Numbered from the stretch's first letter, positions 18,701-27,182 are shown. The stretch: 64,000 nucleotides of DNA from Saprospira grandis str. Lewin (GCF_000250635.1 NC_016940.1:744001-808000), one strand, 5' to 3'. A program made the numbers and translations. Notes: a model not told the origin generated them from the sequence alone.

Positions 18701-21700
18701 TACGATTGATCCTATTTTGGTATCCAGCATTAGCGTGCAGGGGCAAGGAGGGGCAACTGCCGTTTCCTCTTCTGCAACCCTACAGATGTTGGCCACGGTT
18801 AGCCCAGCCAATGCCTCTAATCCTTCGGTTAGCTGGTCCGTAACAAATGGGACAGGAACAGCCACTATTAACGGCTCTGGCCTCTTGACTGGCGGAAACC
18901 CAGGTACGGTTCAGGTTTGTGCTACCGCCAATGATGGCTCTGGCGTTTCGGATTGTGTGACGATTACGATTGATCCCATTTTGGTCTCCAGCATTAGCGT
19001 GCAGGGACAGGGTGGAGCAACAGCGGTTTCCTCTTCTGCTAGCTTACAGATGCTGGCCACGGTTAGTCCAGCCAATGCCTCTAATCCTTCGGTTAGTTGG
19101 TCTGTAACGAACGGCACAGGAACCGCTACCATTAACGGCTCGGGTCTCTTGACCGGCGGAAACCCCGGTACGGTTCAGGTTTGCGCTACGGCCAATGATG
19201 GCTCAGGCGTTTCCGATTGTGTGACGATTACGATTGATCCTATTTTGGTATCCAGCATTAGCGTGCAGGGGCAAGGCGGAGCAACTAATATTTCCTCTTC
19301 TGCTAGCTTACAAATGTTGGCCACAGTTAGTCCAGCCAATGCTTCTAATCCCTCGGTTAGCTGGTCTGTAGTCAATGGTACAGGAACCGCCACTATTAAC
19401 GGCTCTGGCCTCTTGACTGGCGGAAACCCTGGTACGGTTCAGGTTTGCGCCACCGCCAATGATGGCTCGGGCATTTCGGATTGTATGACGATTACGATTG
19501 ATCCCATTTTGGTCTCTAGCATTAGCGTGCAGGGACAAGGAGGGGCAACAGCCGTTTCCTCTTCTTCAACCCTACAAATGTTGGCCACGGCTAGCCCAGC
19601 CAATGCCTCTAATCCATCGGTTAGCTGGTCCGTAACGAACGGCACAGGAACCGCTACCATTAACGGCTCAGGTCTCTTGACCGGCGGAAACCCCGGTACG
19701 GTTCAGGTTTGTGCCACCGCCAATGATGGCTCTGGCGTTTCGGATTGTGTGACGATTAGCATTGATCCCATTTTGGTCTCTACCATTAGCGTGCAGGGAC
19801 AAGGAGGTGCGAACAGCATACAAGCTGGCTCAAACCTTCAGATGGTAGCTACCGTCAGTCCAGCCAATGCCTCCAACCAAACGGTAGTTTGGTCGGTCAA
19901 CAATCAGAGTGGTACGGCTAGCATTGATCCCAATACAGGGCTGCTATCCGCAACTACAGCAGGAACTGTAGAAGTTTGTGCCACGGCCACAGATGGTTCT
20001 GGCGTTTCAGGCTGTACCGTAATTACGATTAACACAACAACTATTCTTGTCAGTGCGATTAGCGTACAGGGACAAGGCGGAAATAGCAATGTACAGGCAG
20101 GAGCCAACCTACAAATGGAGGCCACCGTCAGTCCAGCCAATGCGTCCAACCAGACGGTAGTTTGGTCGGTAACAAACCAAACAGGTACCGCCACCATTGA
20201 CCCCAATACGGGCCTACTTACAGGAGGCAGTGCCGGAACTGTAGAGGTTTGCGCCACGGCCACAGACGGTTCTGGAGTATCTGGCTGTACAACAATAACT
20301 GTTTTAACTGCGGTAGTGACCGTAAGCAGCATTAGTGTACAAGGACAAGGGGGGCAAAGCAACCTTACTTTAGGAAATAATCTACAGATGGTAGCAACGG
20401 TTAACCCCGCTAATGCAACCAATAGCTCGGTTAGCTGGTCCGTAAACAACCAAACGGGAACAGCTAGTATTGATCCCCTAACAGGCCTATTAAGCGCTAC
20501 CTCTGAAGGTACCGTAGAAGTCTGTGCCACGGCCAATGATGGTTCTGGCGTTTCGGGCTGTACGATTATTACCATTGACCCCATTTTGGTCAGCAGTATT
20601 GTTGTGCAAGGCCAAGGGGGAGCCACAAATGTCGCTTCTTCTTCTAACTTACAGATGGTAGCAACGGTTAGCCCCAGCAATGCCTCTAATAGCTCGCTGA
20701 GTTGGTCCGTAAACAACCAGACAGGAACGGCCACGATTAACCCTAGTACAGGTGTTTTGAGTGCTGGTAATCCTGGTACGGTAGAAGTTTGTGCCACCGC
20801 CAATGATGGCTCTGGCGTTTCTGACTGTATTATTATTACAATCGATCCCATTTTGGTCAGCAGTATTGCTGTGCAAGGCCAAGGGGGAGCCACAAATGTA
20901 CAAGCCAATGCCAGCTTACAGATGTTGGCCACGGTTAGCCCAGCCAATGCCTCGAATAGCTCGGTCAGTTGGTCCGTAATCAACGGAACAGGTACTGCGA
21001 CAATTAACAGTGCAGGTCTCTTGAGCGCAGGAAACCCCGGTACGGTTCAAGTTTGTGCTACGGCTAATGATGGCTCGGGCGTTTCAGATTGTGTAACGAT
21101 TACCATTGATCCCATTTTGGTCAGCAGCATTACGGTCCAAGGACAAGGGGGACAAACCAATGTCCTCTCTTCAAGCAACTTGCAAATGTTGGCTACAATC
21201 AGCCCAACAAATGCCTCCAATAGCTCCTTGAGTTGGTCCGTAAATAACCAAACGGGGACAGCTACCATTAACCCCAGCACGGGCGTTTTGACTGCTGGTA
21301 ATCCCGGTACGGTAGAGGTTTGTGCTACCGCCAATGATGGCTCGGGCATTTCTGACTGTATTGTGATTACAATCGATCCCATTTTGGTTAGCAGTATTAC
21401 TGTGCAAGGTCAAGGGGGCGCCACTAGCGTAACCGCTTCGGCTAGTTTGCAGATGCTGGCCACGGTCAGTCCAAGCAATGCCTCTAATACAACAGTCAAC
21501 TGGAGCGTTACCAACCAAACAGGAAGCGCAACGATCAATAGTGCAGGACTTTTGACCGCTGGAGCTGCAGGTACGGTAGAGGTTTGCGCAACAGCTACGG
21601 ATGGCTCTGGCGTTTCTGACTGTATTATTATTAGCATAACAACAAATACCGTTTTGGTCTCTAGCATTGCCGTGCAAGGCCAAGGAGGAGCCACTAATGT

Positions 21701-24368
21701 CACCGCTTCGGCTAGTTTGCAAATGTTGGCTACAGTTAGCCCAAGCAATGCCTCGAATAACTCGGTCAGTTGGTCGGTAAACAACCAAACAGGTACCGCT
21801 ACCATTAACCCCAGTACAGGCGTTTTGACCGCTGGTAATCCCGGTACGGTAGAGGTTTGTGCTACGGCCAATGATGGCTCAGGCATTTCTGACTGTATCA
21901 TTATTACGATTGACCCCATTTTGGTCAGCAGCATTGCTGTACAAGGCCAAGGAGGAGCCACTAACGTCAGCGCTTCGGCTAGTTTGCAGATGCTGGCCAC
22001 GGTTAGTCCAACTAATGCCTCGAATAACTCAGTCAGTTGGTCGGTGAACAACCAAACGGGTACCGCTACTATCAATACCAGCACGGGCGTTTTGACCGCT
22101 GGTAATCCCGGTACGGTAGAGGTTTGTGCCACAGCCAATGATGGCTCGGGCGTTTCGGATTGTATTGTGATTACGATTGATCCCATTTTGGTCAGCAGTA
22201 TTACGGTCCAAGGACAAGGGGGAGCTACTACAGTTTCTACCTCTTCTAGCCTACAAATGATTGCGACCGTTAGTCCAAGCAATGCCTCGAATCCAAATAT
22301 TAGCTGGTCGGTCAATAATCAGACGGGCTCGGCAAGTATTAGTGCTTCTGGTGTGTTGAGTCCTAGCTCGGCAGGAACCGTAGAGGTTTGTGCCACGGCT
22401 ACCGATGGCTCTGGCGTTTCGGATTGTATTCTGATTACAATTAGCAATACCTTTATTCCCGTTACAGCGATTAGTGTACAGGGACAGGGAGGAACCAACA
22501 GCATCAATGCAGGAGCAAGCTTGCAGATGCAGGCTACGGTGACGCCCTCCAATGCAACGAACCCTAGCGTGAGTTGGTCGGTCAATAACCAAACAGGAAC
22601 AGCGACCATCAATCCCACAACAGGACAGCTTATTGCTGGAAACCCCGGTACGGTAGAGGTTTGCGCCACGGCCAATGATGGTTCGGGCGTAGTGGGCTGT
22701 ACCATTATTACAATCAATGCCGTTTTGGTCTCTAGCATTGCTGTGCAAGGGCAGGGCGGCGCCACTAGCGTTCAAGCCAATGCCAGTTTGCAAATGATAG
22801 CCACGGTTAATCCCGCCAATGCAACGGACAATAGCGTGAGTTGGTCGGTCAATAACCAAACAGGATCAGCGACGATTAACCCCAGTACGGGCGTTTTGAC
22901 TGCCGCTAGTCCAGGTACCGTAGAGGTTTGTGCTACGGCCAATGATGGCTCAGGCGTAACGGACTGTATCATAATTACCATCGATCCTATTTTGGTCTCT
23001 AGCATTGCTGTGCAGGGCCAAGGCGGCGCCACCAGCGTTCAAGCCAATGCCAGTCTGCAGATGATCGCTACGGTAACGCCCTCCAATGCCTCGAATCCTT
23101 CGGTCAACTGGACGGTCACTAACCAAACGGGAACAGCAACCATTAACCCCAGCACTGGGGTCTTGATGGCGGGTAACCCCGGCACGGTAGAGGTTTGTGC
23201 CACAGCCAATGATGGTTCTGGCGTTTCTGACTGTATCATTATTACGATCGATCCCATTTATGTGACGGGAATTAGCGTGCAGGGCCAAGGCGGACAATCC
23301 TCGATTACGACCCTCAATGGTAACTTACAAATGTTTGCTACGGTAACGCCTAGCAATGCCTCGAACCCAACTGTAGTTTGGTCGGTGAATGACCCTGCTG
23401 TAGCCACAATCGATCCCAATACGGGACTGCTTACGGCTGTTGGCAATGGTTTGGTCACGGTAACCGCTACGGCCACCGATGGCTCTAATGTCTTTGGCTC
23501 AACCATTATTACGGTTAGTAATCAGTCGGTGATGGTGCAAACGATTTTGGTCAATTCTCAATCGGGAATAGATCATATTACAACTAATGCCGGAAGTTTA
23601 CAGATGATCGCTACAATCCTTCCAACTAGTGCCAATAACCAAAATGTAAACTGGTCGGTATCCAATAGCAGTATTGCCAGCATCAACGCTACGGGTGTGC
23701 TACAAGCACTAACCAATGGCGTGGTTACGGTAACGGCTACGGCTACTGATGGCTCTGGCGTTTCGGGCAGCAAACAGATTACGATTAGCAACCAAGGTGG
23801 GCAGGGACAGATTCTGGTCTCTTCTATTCAGGTACTTTCTGCTGGCGGAAATACGGAGATTAACTTGCCCAATGGGACTTTGCAGCTCTTTGCGGTGGTT
23901 TCTCCAACTAATGCCGATAATCAAAATGTAGGTTGGTCGGTCTCTAATACTTCGGTGGGAACTATTGACCAATCTGGCATCCTTACCGCTAGAGGCAATG
24001 GCCAGGTCTTGGTCGTGGCTTCTGCTCAAGATGGCTCGGGCGTTTCGGGTTCTATTCTCATCGAGGTGAGTAATCAACCCACGGGAATAACTCCTATTGC
24101 GCTGACTGATGGGCAATATCGGATTTATCCAAACCCGCTTCAGGAGGTCCTAAATCTAGAGTTGGAGCTGCCCAATGCGGCCCCAGATGCTCGCTTACAG
24201 ATTTTTGATTTCGCCGGGCGCTTATTGCTGGATCGCCAGCTAGATCTCCCCGAAGGCTTCTCGAATACTCAGCTTCAGCTTCCTGCTGACTGGCCTTCTG
24301 GGCTCTATTTCCTACAATTACAAACGCCTAAGGGGCAGCTCTTGGGCCAAAAGCTACAAAAACCATAA
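15780..24368 (+). CDS. Giant secreted protein with 29 BIG2 (Ig-like) repeats and T9SS sorting domain
   Basis: From the ATG at 15780 (MHRKIAYFFTLYLLL) the protein is 2862 residues with a Sec signal peptide ending near LEAQ. Residues 20-185 form an N-terminal beta domain with YVGFRFIRNSGTTHYAWVRLD, a segment seen in other secreted Bacteroidetes proteins. From about residue 188, 29 tandem bacterial Ig-like (BIG2) units follow, about 88 residues each, with the pattern VSSISVQGQGG...LQMLATVSP.NAS..VSWSV...TGTATI...GLL..G.PGTVEVCATANDGSGV. A paired Cys in most units could form an intra-domain disulfide. The last 85 residues are a type A T9SS sorting domain (YRIYPNPLQEVLNLEL...GLYFLQL), so it is exported by PorSS and probably surface-attached. 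An adhesive or stalk role, possibly in gliding or prey contact, is inference. The upstream frame to 15675 is probably not translated. Confidence 0.93.
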   Translation: MHRKIAYFFTLYLLLSLSWGLEAQIAYLDVPDQTLTAGQSATFDLTSDGDNEINISVNMSGSTFITFTRPALNSGVSQTATLQLSGPNIRKLAAGATIGPSSGTYTAGSTFFCSACIQALFPWAAPPFNDVYVGFRFIRNSGTTHYAWVRLDVPSAANTITIKDFGWEQTPNTAIIAGATGQVLVNQILVYGQGGQNTISTPNGTLQMLATTTPTNATDTTKNWTTNNNSIATINSTTGLLQAVSNGTVRVFATANDGSGVSGFEDIVISGQFKPVSSIQIGGQGGASSVISTQNLQMTTYILPTDATDTTVSWGVINGTGTATINASGLLTGGNPGTVQVTATANDGSGNSATANITVDPLLVSSISVQGQGGASNVQASSSLQMVATVSPSNATNTGLSWSVNNQTGSATINPSTGMLSAGSPGTVEVCATANDGSGVVGCTVITVDPILVSSISVQGQSGQTNVQAAASLQMIATVSPANASNPSVSWSVTNGTGTATINGSGLLTGGNPGTVQVCATANDGSGVSDCVTITIDPILVSSISVQGQGGATNVSSSASLQMLATVSPANASNPSVSWSVTNGTGTATINGSGLLTGGNPGTVQVCATANDGSGVSDCVTITIDPILVSSISVQGQGGATAVSSSASLQMLATVSPANASTPSVSWSVVNGTGTATINGSGLLTGGNPGTVQVCATANDGSGVSDCVTITIDPILVSSISVQGQGGVSTVQSSSSLQMLATVSPANASNSSVSWSVVNGTGTATINGSGLLTGGNPGTVQVCATANDGSGVSDCVTITIDPILVSSISVQGQGGATNVSSSASLQMLATVSPANASNPSVSWSVVNGTGTATINGSGLLTGGNPGTVQVCATANDGSGVSDCVTITIDPILVSSISVQGQGGATAVSSSASLQMLATVSPANASNPSVSWSVTNGTGTATINGSGLLTGGNPGTVQVCATANDGSGVSDCVTITIDPILVSSISVQGQGGATAVSSSATLQMLATVSPANASNPSVSWSVTNGTGTATINGSGLLTGGNPGTVQVCATANDGSGVSDCVTITIDPILVSSISVQGQGGATAVSSSASLQMLATVSPANASNPSVSWSVTNGTGTATINGSGLLTGGNPGTVQVCATANDGSGVSDCVTITIDPILVSSISVQGQGGATNISSSASLQMLATVSPANASNPSVSWSVVNGTGTATINGSGLLTGGNPGTVQVCATANDGSGISDCMTITIDPILVSSISVQGQGGATAVSSSSTLQMLATASPANASNPSVSWSVTNGTGTATINGSGLLTGGNPGTVQVCATANDGSGVSDCVTISIDPILVSTISVQGQGGANSIQAGSNLQMVATVSPANASNQTVVWSVNNQSGTASIDPNTGLLSATTAGTVEVCATATDGSGVSGCTVITINTTTILVSAISVQGQGGNSNVQAGANLQMEATVSPANASNQTVVWSVTNQTGTATIDPNTGLLTGGSAGTVEVCATATDGSGVSGCTTITVLTAVVTVSSISVQGQGGQSNLTLGNNLQMVATVNPANATNSSVSWSVNNQTGTASIDPLTGLLSATSEGTVEVCATANDGSGVSGCTIITIDPILVSSIVVQGQGGATNVASSSNLQMVATVSPSNASNSSLSWSVNNQTGTATINPSTGVLSAGNPGTVEVCATANDGSGVSDCIIITIDPILVSSIAVQGQGGATNVQANASLQMLATVSPANASNSSVSWSVINGTGTATINSAGLLSAGNPGTVQVCATANDGSGVSDCVTITIDPILVSSITVQGQGGQTNVLSSSNLQMLATISPTNASNSSLSWSVNNQTGTATINPSTGVLTAGNPGTVEVCATANDGSGISDCIVITIDPILVSSITVQGQGGATSVTASASLQMLATVSPSNASNTTVNWSVTNQTGSATINSAGLLTAGAAGTVEVCATATDGSGVSDCIIISITTNTVLVSSIAVQGQGGATNVTASASLQMLATVSPSNASNNSVSWSVNNQTGTATINPSTGVLTAGNPGTVEVCATANDGSGISDCIIITIDPILVSSIAVQGQGGATNVSASASLQMLATVSPTNASNNSVSWSVNNQTGTATINTSTGVLTAGNPGTVEVCATANDGSGVSDCIVITIDPILVSSITVQGQGGATTVSTSSSLQMIATVSPSNASNPNISWSVNNQTGSASISASGVLSPSSAGTVEVCATATDGSGVSDCILITISNTFIPVTAISVQGQGGTNSINAGASLQMQATVTPSNATNPSVSWSVNNQTGTATINPTTGQLIAGNPGTVEVCATANDGSGVVGCTIITINAVLVSSIAVQGQGGATSVQANASLQMIATVNPANATDNSVSWSVNNQTGSATINPSTGVLTAASPGTVEVCATANDGSGVTDCIIITIDPILVSSIAVQGQGGATSVQANASLQMIATVTPSNASNPSVNWTVTNQTGTATINPSTGVLMAGNPGTVEVCATANDGSGVSDCIIITIDPIYVTGISVQGQGGQSSITTLNGNLQMFATVTPSNASNPTVVWSVNDPAVATIDPNTGLLTAVGNGLVTVTATATDGSNVFGSTIITVSNQSVMVQTILVNSQSGIDHITTNAGSLQMIATILPTSANNQNVNWSVSNSSIASINATGVLQALTNGVVTVTATATDGSGVSGSKQITISNQGGQGQILVSSIQVLSAGGNTEINLPNGTLQLFAVVSPTNADNQNVGWSVSNTSVGTIDQSGILTARGNGQVLVVASAQDGSGVSGSILIEVSNQPTGITPIALTDGQYRIYPNPLQEVLNLELELPNAAPDARLQIFDFAGRLLLDRQLDLPEGFSNTQLQLPADWPSGLYFLQLQTPKGQLLGQKLQKP
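16341..24076 (+). repeat. Coding tandem array of 29 BIG2 units
   Basis: Units are about 264 bp. Units 4-13 (17130-19769) are exactly 264 bp each and nearly identical in protein; units 14-26 are more diverged, and units 1-2 and 27-29 the most. The gradient suggests recent duplication or homogenisation in the middle of the array. Confidence 0.92.
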
Positions 24369-24388
24369 GCTAGCTGTTCTATAATTTG

Positions 24389-24426
24389 AAAAAGCCTGTT
24401 CGCTATTTGCGGATGGGCTTTTTTGT
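24389..24426 (+). terminator. Intrinsic terminator of the giant gene
   Basis: The stem AAAAAGCC..GTTCGC with GCGGAT..GGGCTTTTT (with G-T wobbles) is followed by TTTTTTG. It lies 20 bp beyond the stop codon. Confidence 0.7.
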
Positions 24427-24548
24427 TTTTGGGGCCTCCCGCAGCAAGCTGCGGGCGCTACGCTTTGGGGCTCGCAAGTCTGCTCGGCCCTGCGGCGGCT
24501 TTGCCGCCTGGGTCTGGCCTGACGGCCACCCCGCCGCATCGCTAGGCC
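24426..24548 (-). repeat. Structured intergenic repeat, subtype A, copy 6
   Basis: Minus orientation, closing helix GGCCT/AGGCC, second helix GGGG/CCCC. Its 3' A-run overlaps the T-run of the giant gene's terminator. It is followed at 24566-24589 by a perfect 11-bp inverted repeat GGCTGCGGGTT/AACCCGCAGCC that is not part of the core. Confidence 0.83.
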
Positions 24549-24627
24549 GTTTGGCCTTCGGCCATGGCTGCGGGTTGAAACCCGCAGCCAATTTCGGAAC
24601 CACTAAGCTAGATTTTGGCTACCCTTT

Positions 24628-24670
24628 TCTGCGCCTAGGGACAAGCCCCTAGGCGACTACTGGCCAAATC
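24628..24670. repeat. Fragment similar to the interior of the MITE
   Basis: CGCCTAGGGACAAGCCCC and the following TAGGCGACTACTGGCCAAATC match positions 24853-24888 inside the adjacent MITE copy in the same orientation. This suggests a nested or tandem partial copy to the left of the MITE end. Confidence 0.5.
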
Positions 24671-24942
24671 GAGACTGTTTAAAATTTTGTGTTTCTCCTT
24701 TTTGCTGCCTAGGGACAAGCCCCTAGGCTAGCTTTTTCAGACAGCCCTCTAAAGAGGGCCTTTGGATAAGCTACTTCTCTGCTAAAATGACTTAGCAAGG
24801 CCTTATACATCAACAGTTGAGGCCCTTTAGGGCTGACTCCATTGGATTAGCCTAGGGGCTTTTCCCTAGGCGACTATTGGCCAAATCCTAACAAGCTAAA
24901 GGCCAAAATTTTATTCGGATACACAAAATCCTGAACAGTCCC
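24671..24942 (-). mobile_element. MITE-like element, second copy (272 bp)
   Basis: Its reverse complement is collinear over its length with the 284-bp element at 27640-27923, with small indels. The ends are inverted repeats: GAGACTGTTTAAAATTTTG at 24671 and, read inward on the minus strand from 24942, GGGACTGTTCAGGATTTTG. Internal palindromes CCTAGGGacaagCCCCTAGG and CCCTCTAAAGAGGG are shared. There is no coding capacity. No target-site duplication is visible: the flanks are CCAAATC on the left and the 42-bp minisatellite on the right, so it was probably rearranged after insertion. The ends and the 8-bp duplication of the other copy resemble IS256-family insertion sequences; that relation is inferred. 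Confidence 0.8.
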
Positions 24943-25233
24943 ATCAATGATGTCTGGGGTATCATCAATGACCATTGAACTATCATCAATGATCTCTGGA
25001 GTATCATTAACGACCATTGAACTATCATCAATGATCTCTGGAGTATCATTAACGACCATTGAACTATCATCAATGATGTCTGGGGTATCATTAACGACTA
25101 TTGAACTATCATCAATGATCTCTGGAGTATCATTAACGACCATTGAACTATCATCAATGATGTCTGGAGTATCATCAACGATACTAAAAAGGTCATTCTC
25201 TAGCTCTTTGAATAAGTTCAGTAAGTCAGCACT
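24874..25233 (-). pseudogene. Possible ORF remnant carrying 14-residue repeats
   Basis: The minus strand is open from just after a TAA at 25234-25236 to a stop at 24874. It would read SADLLNLFKELENDLFSIV, then about six units of VVNDTPEIIDDSS(M/I), then run into the MITE. The amphipathic leader and the acidic repeat look like protein, but there is no ATG before the repeats and no ribosome-binding site. It may be the remains of a gene whose 3' part was lost when the MITE arrived. The 42-bp period keeps all frames open on the plus strand too, so coding is unproven. Confidence 0.3.
24943..25183. repeat. 42-bp minisatellite, about 5.8 units
   Basis: Units begin GAACTATCATCAATGAT at 24977, 25019, 25061, 25103 and 25145, with a partial unit at 24943-24976. 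Variants are GTCTGG/CTCTGG and ATTAAC/ATCAAC. The period is a multiple of three. It abuts the MITE end at 24942 without a spacer. Confidence 0.93.
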
Positions 25234-25273
25234 TTAACTTATTGCTAACAATTGGACCCTTAGGCGGTTTAGC

Positions 25274-25416
25274 AGGCGGCGCAGCCGCCGCAGGCCTAGC
25301 GATGTGCAAGGGTGGCCAAAGGCCAGACCGAGGCAGCTTCGCTGCCGAAGGGCCGAGCAGACCTGCGAGCCCTGAAACGTAGCGCCGCAGCTTGCTGCGG
25401 AGGCCCCCAAAAAAAA
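25274..25416 (+). repeat. Structured intergenic repeat, subtype A, copy 7
   Basis: A 5' hairpin (GGCGGCGCAGCCGCC) precedes the core at 25293. Closing helix GGCCT/AGGCC; second helix AGGG/CCCT; variable hairpins GGCAGC/GCTGCC and GCAGC/GCTGC. The A-run ends 52 bp before the stop codon of the FKBP gene on the opposite strand. Confidence 0.85.
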
Positions 25417-25468
25417 GCTGCTGCAACAAAAATGTTACAGCAGCTAGTAAACAGTAGTTTCAAACTAC

Positions 25469-26434
25469 CTACTTCACAATATCCAAAAGCTCAATTTCGA
25501 AGACCAAAATAGAGTTGGCGGGAATGCCTGGGCGGCCTTGGGGGCCATAAGCCAAGCCAGAGGGGATATATACTCTCCATTTGGCGCCAGTGCCCATCAT
25601 GGGCAAAACCTCTTGCCAGCCTTTGATTACGCCCTGAATGGGAAACTCGGCGGGTTGGCCACGGTCTACAGAGCTGTCAAAGACAGAACCGTCTAGCAAA
25701 GTACCGTGGTAGTGCGTGCGCACCTTATCCGTAATGGCGGGTTTGGGTCCTTTGCCCTCTGTGAGCACTTCATACTGGATGCCAGAAGGCAGGCTGATGA
25801 TCTTATCATTTTCCTTGGCATTCTTTTCAAAAAATGCTTTTTCCTGCTCCTTTACCTTTTGGGCCATTTCTGCCTGCATCTTTTGGTTGGCCGTATTGAT
25901 AATCTGCTGGGCATTTTCGCCAGTCATGCTAGGCGCGCCCTCAAAAACAGAGGTAAAGCCCTTATTGAAGCCTTCAAAATCAAAGCTATTGCCATCGAGC
26001 ATCCCTTGCGATTTTACATTAAAGCCCACTAGAAAGCCCAACTCCGCCGAGAAATTCTCGGGGGCTTCGGGCATAGGGTTTCCAGATTGCTTGGCTGCGG
26101 CACAGCCTCCCATATATTGTTGGATTTTTGGACCAACTGTTTGCATTTGGAAGGGCTCCTCCCCTTTCATGGCTGCTTGAAAGTTTGTTGTAAACTCAGC
26201 AACATTCAAGACATCGGCAGTAATGCCAGCGCCATTCATGAGGTCGCTAGCGATATATACGCCAAAGGCCTCGCCCAAATTGCCGGCAAGAGCGGCGGCA
26301 TCGGTAGTGGCTTTTCCTTCCATTTGTTCTAGGTTTTCGCCTAGTTCTGCCGCGCCGGCTTTTTCTGTATTTTCTGTACAGCCAACAAGGCCCAAACCAG
26401 CTGCTAGAGCCAGTACTAAAAACTGTTTTTTCAT
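25469..26434 (-). CDS. FKBP-type peptidyl-prolyl isomerase, lipoprotein
   Basis: From the ATG at 26434 (MKKQFLVLALAAG) the protein is 321 residues with lipobox LGLVGC; an in-frame extension to 26476 overlaps the preceding gene's stop and is rejected. A long helical N-terminal part (residues 40-200) contains two FKBP_N-like segments, GEAFGVYIASDLMNGAGI and LGFLVGFNVKSQGMLDG. The C-terminal FKBP domain has VRTHYHGTLLDGSVFDSSVDRG, GWQEVLPMMGTGAKW and IPSGLAYGPQG. It is a periplasmic or outer-membrane prolyl isomerase and chaperone of Mip type. It lies 19 bp downstream of another FKBP gene, so the pair is an operon. Confidence 0.93.
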   Translation of the reverse strand: MKKQFLVLALAAGLGLVGCTENTEKAGAAELGENLEQMEGKATTDAAALAGNLGEAFGVYIASDLMNGAGITADVLNVAEFTTNFQAAMKGEEPFQMQTVGPKIQQYMGGCAAAKQSGNPMPEAPENFSAELGFLVGFNVKSQGMLDGNSFDFEGFNKGFTSVFEGAPSMTGENAQQIINTANQKMQAEMAQKVKEQEKAFFEKNAKENDKIISLPSGIQYEVLTEGKGPKPAITDKVRTHYHGTLLDGSVFDSSVDRGQPAEFPIQGVIKGWQEVLPMMGTGAKWRVYIPSGLAYGPQGRPGIPANSILVFEIELLDIVK

Positions 26435-26453
26435 TTTATTTAGGATTATTATT

Positions 26454-27182
26454 TTAGTTGATAGAGAGCAACTCAATTTCGAAAATCAGGATAGAATTAG
26501 GGGGAATATTGCCTACGGCCTGGCTACCATAGCCCAAAGCAGAGGGGATGTACACCTTCCATTTAGAGCCAGTGGGCATCAGTTGTAGAATCTCCTGCCA
26601 GCCTTGGATCACGCCACCGACGGGAAAAGTAGCGGGTTGGCCGCGATCTACAGAGCTATCGAAGACAGTTCCATTGGTAAGCATACCATGATAATGAGTA
26701 GTCACGCTACTTTCTGCAGTAGGTTTTTCGCCTTCGCCAGCTGTTAAGACTTCATATTGAATACCTGACTCTAGGGTGATAATACTCTTATTATTTTTGG
26801 CATTGTCTGCAAACCAAGTTTTTTCCTCGGCCAGTTTAGCTTCTGCCTGAGCGGCTTGTACAGCCTCCATGCGGGCCATAAAACGCTCTTGAGCTTGGTC
26901 CATCATTTCGGGATCTAGTTCAGTTTCTAGAGCCTTCATGATACCTGCGGCAATTTCCTCTGCAGACAAAGAGTCTTTGGGGATCCCTTGCATAGCAATA
27001 CTAGCGCCCACCAAAAGGCCATAATTATAGCTAAGGCCCAGGCTGTCTACCTGTACCGTTTTTTGTTTTTTTCTACGCTTTTTCTTGCGTCTTTGGGCCG
27101 AGGCCTCGGGAGTCATGCTCAACATGATAAAAAGGAGCAAAAGAGCGGCGCCCCAAGAAGAGGCATTCATAGATAATTTCAT
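26454..27182 (-). CDS. FKBP-type peptidyl-prolyl isomerase, periplasmic
   Basis: From the ATG at 27182 (MKLSMNASSWG) the protein is 242 residues; MNAS at 27170 is an equally possible start. A Sec signal peptide ends at EASA-Q and is followed by a strongly basic run RRKKKRRKKQK, unusual after a signal peptide and possibly a nucleic-acid or membrane contact. The FKBP_N helical region begins LSYNYGLLVGASIAMQGI. The FKBP fold shows VTTHYHGMLTNGTVFDSSVDRG, GWQEILQLMPTGSKW and IPSALGYGSQA. It is first in a two-gene operon with the lipoprotein FKBP at 25469. There is no Cys at the signal cleavage site, so it should be soluble in the periplasm. Confidence 0.91.
   Translation of the reverse strand: MKLSMNASSWGAALLLLFIMLSMTPEASAQRRKKKRRKKQKTVQVDSLGLSYNYGLLVGASIAMQGIPKDSLSAEEIAAGIMKALETELDPEMMDQAQERFMARMEAVQAAQAEAKLAEEKTWFADNAKNNKSIITLESGIQYEVLTAGEGEKPTAESSVTTHYHGMLTNGTVFDSSVDRGQPATFPVGGVIQGWQEILQLMPTGSKWKVYIPSALGYGSQAVGNIPPNSILIFEIELLSIN

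Noticed and set aside
16397-24116. Many long open frames on the minus strand across the giant repeat gene
   Set aside because: They recur every 264 bp as shadows of the repeat codons and lack start signals; the plus-strand protein has a signal peptide and T9SS tail.
24943-25183. CRISPR array or plus-strand gene of MISGVSL repeats
   Set aside because: There are no spacers; the plus-strand frame has no RBS and is a by-product of a 42-bp period that keeps frames open.
24471-25240. Transposase gene for the MITE
   Set aside because: No ORF with a DDE-type or other transposase motif exists in either copy or nearby.
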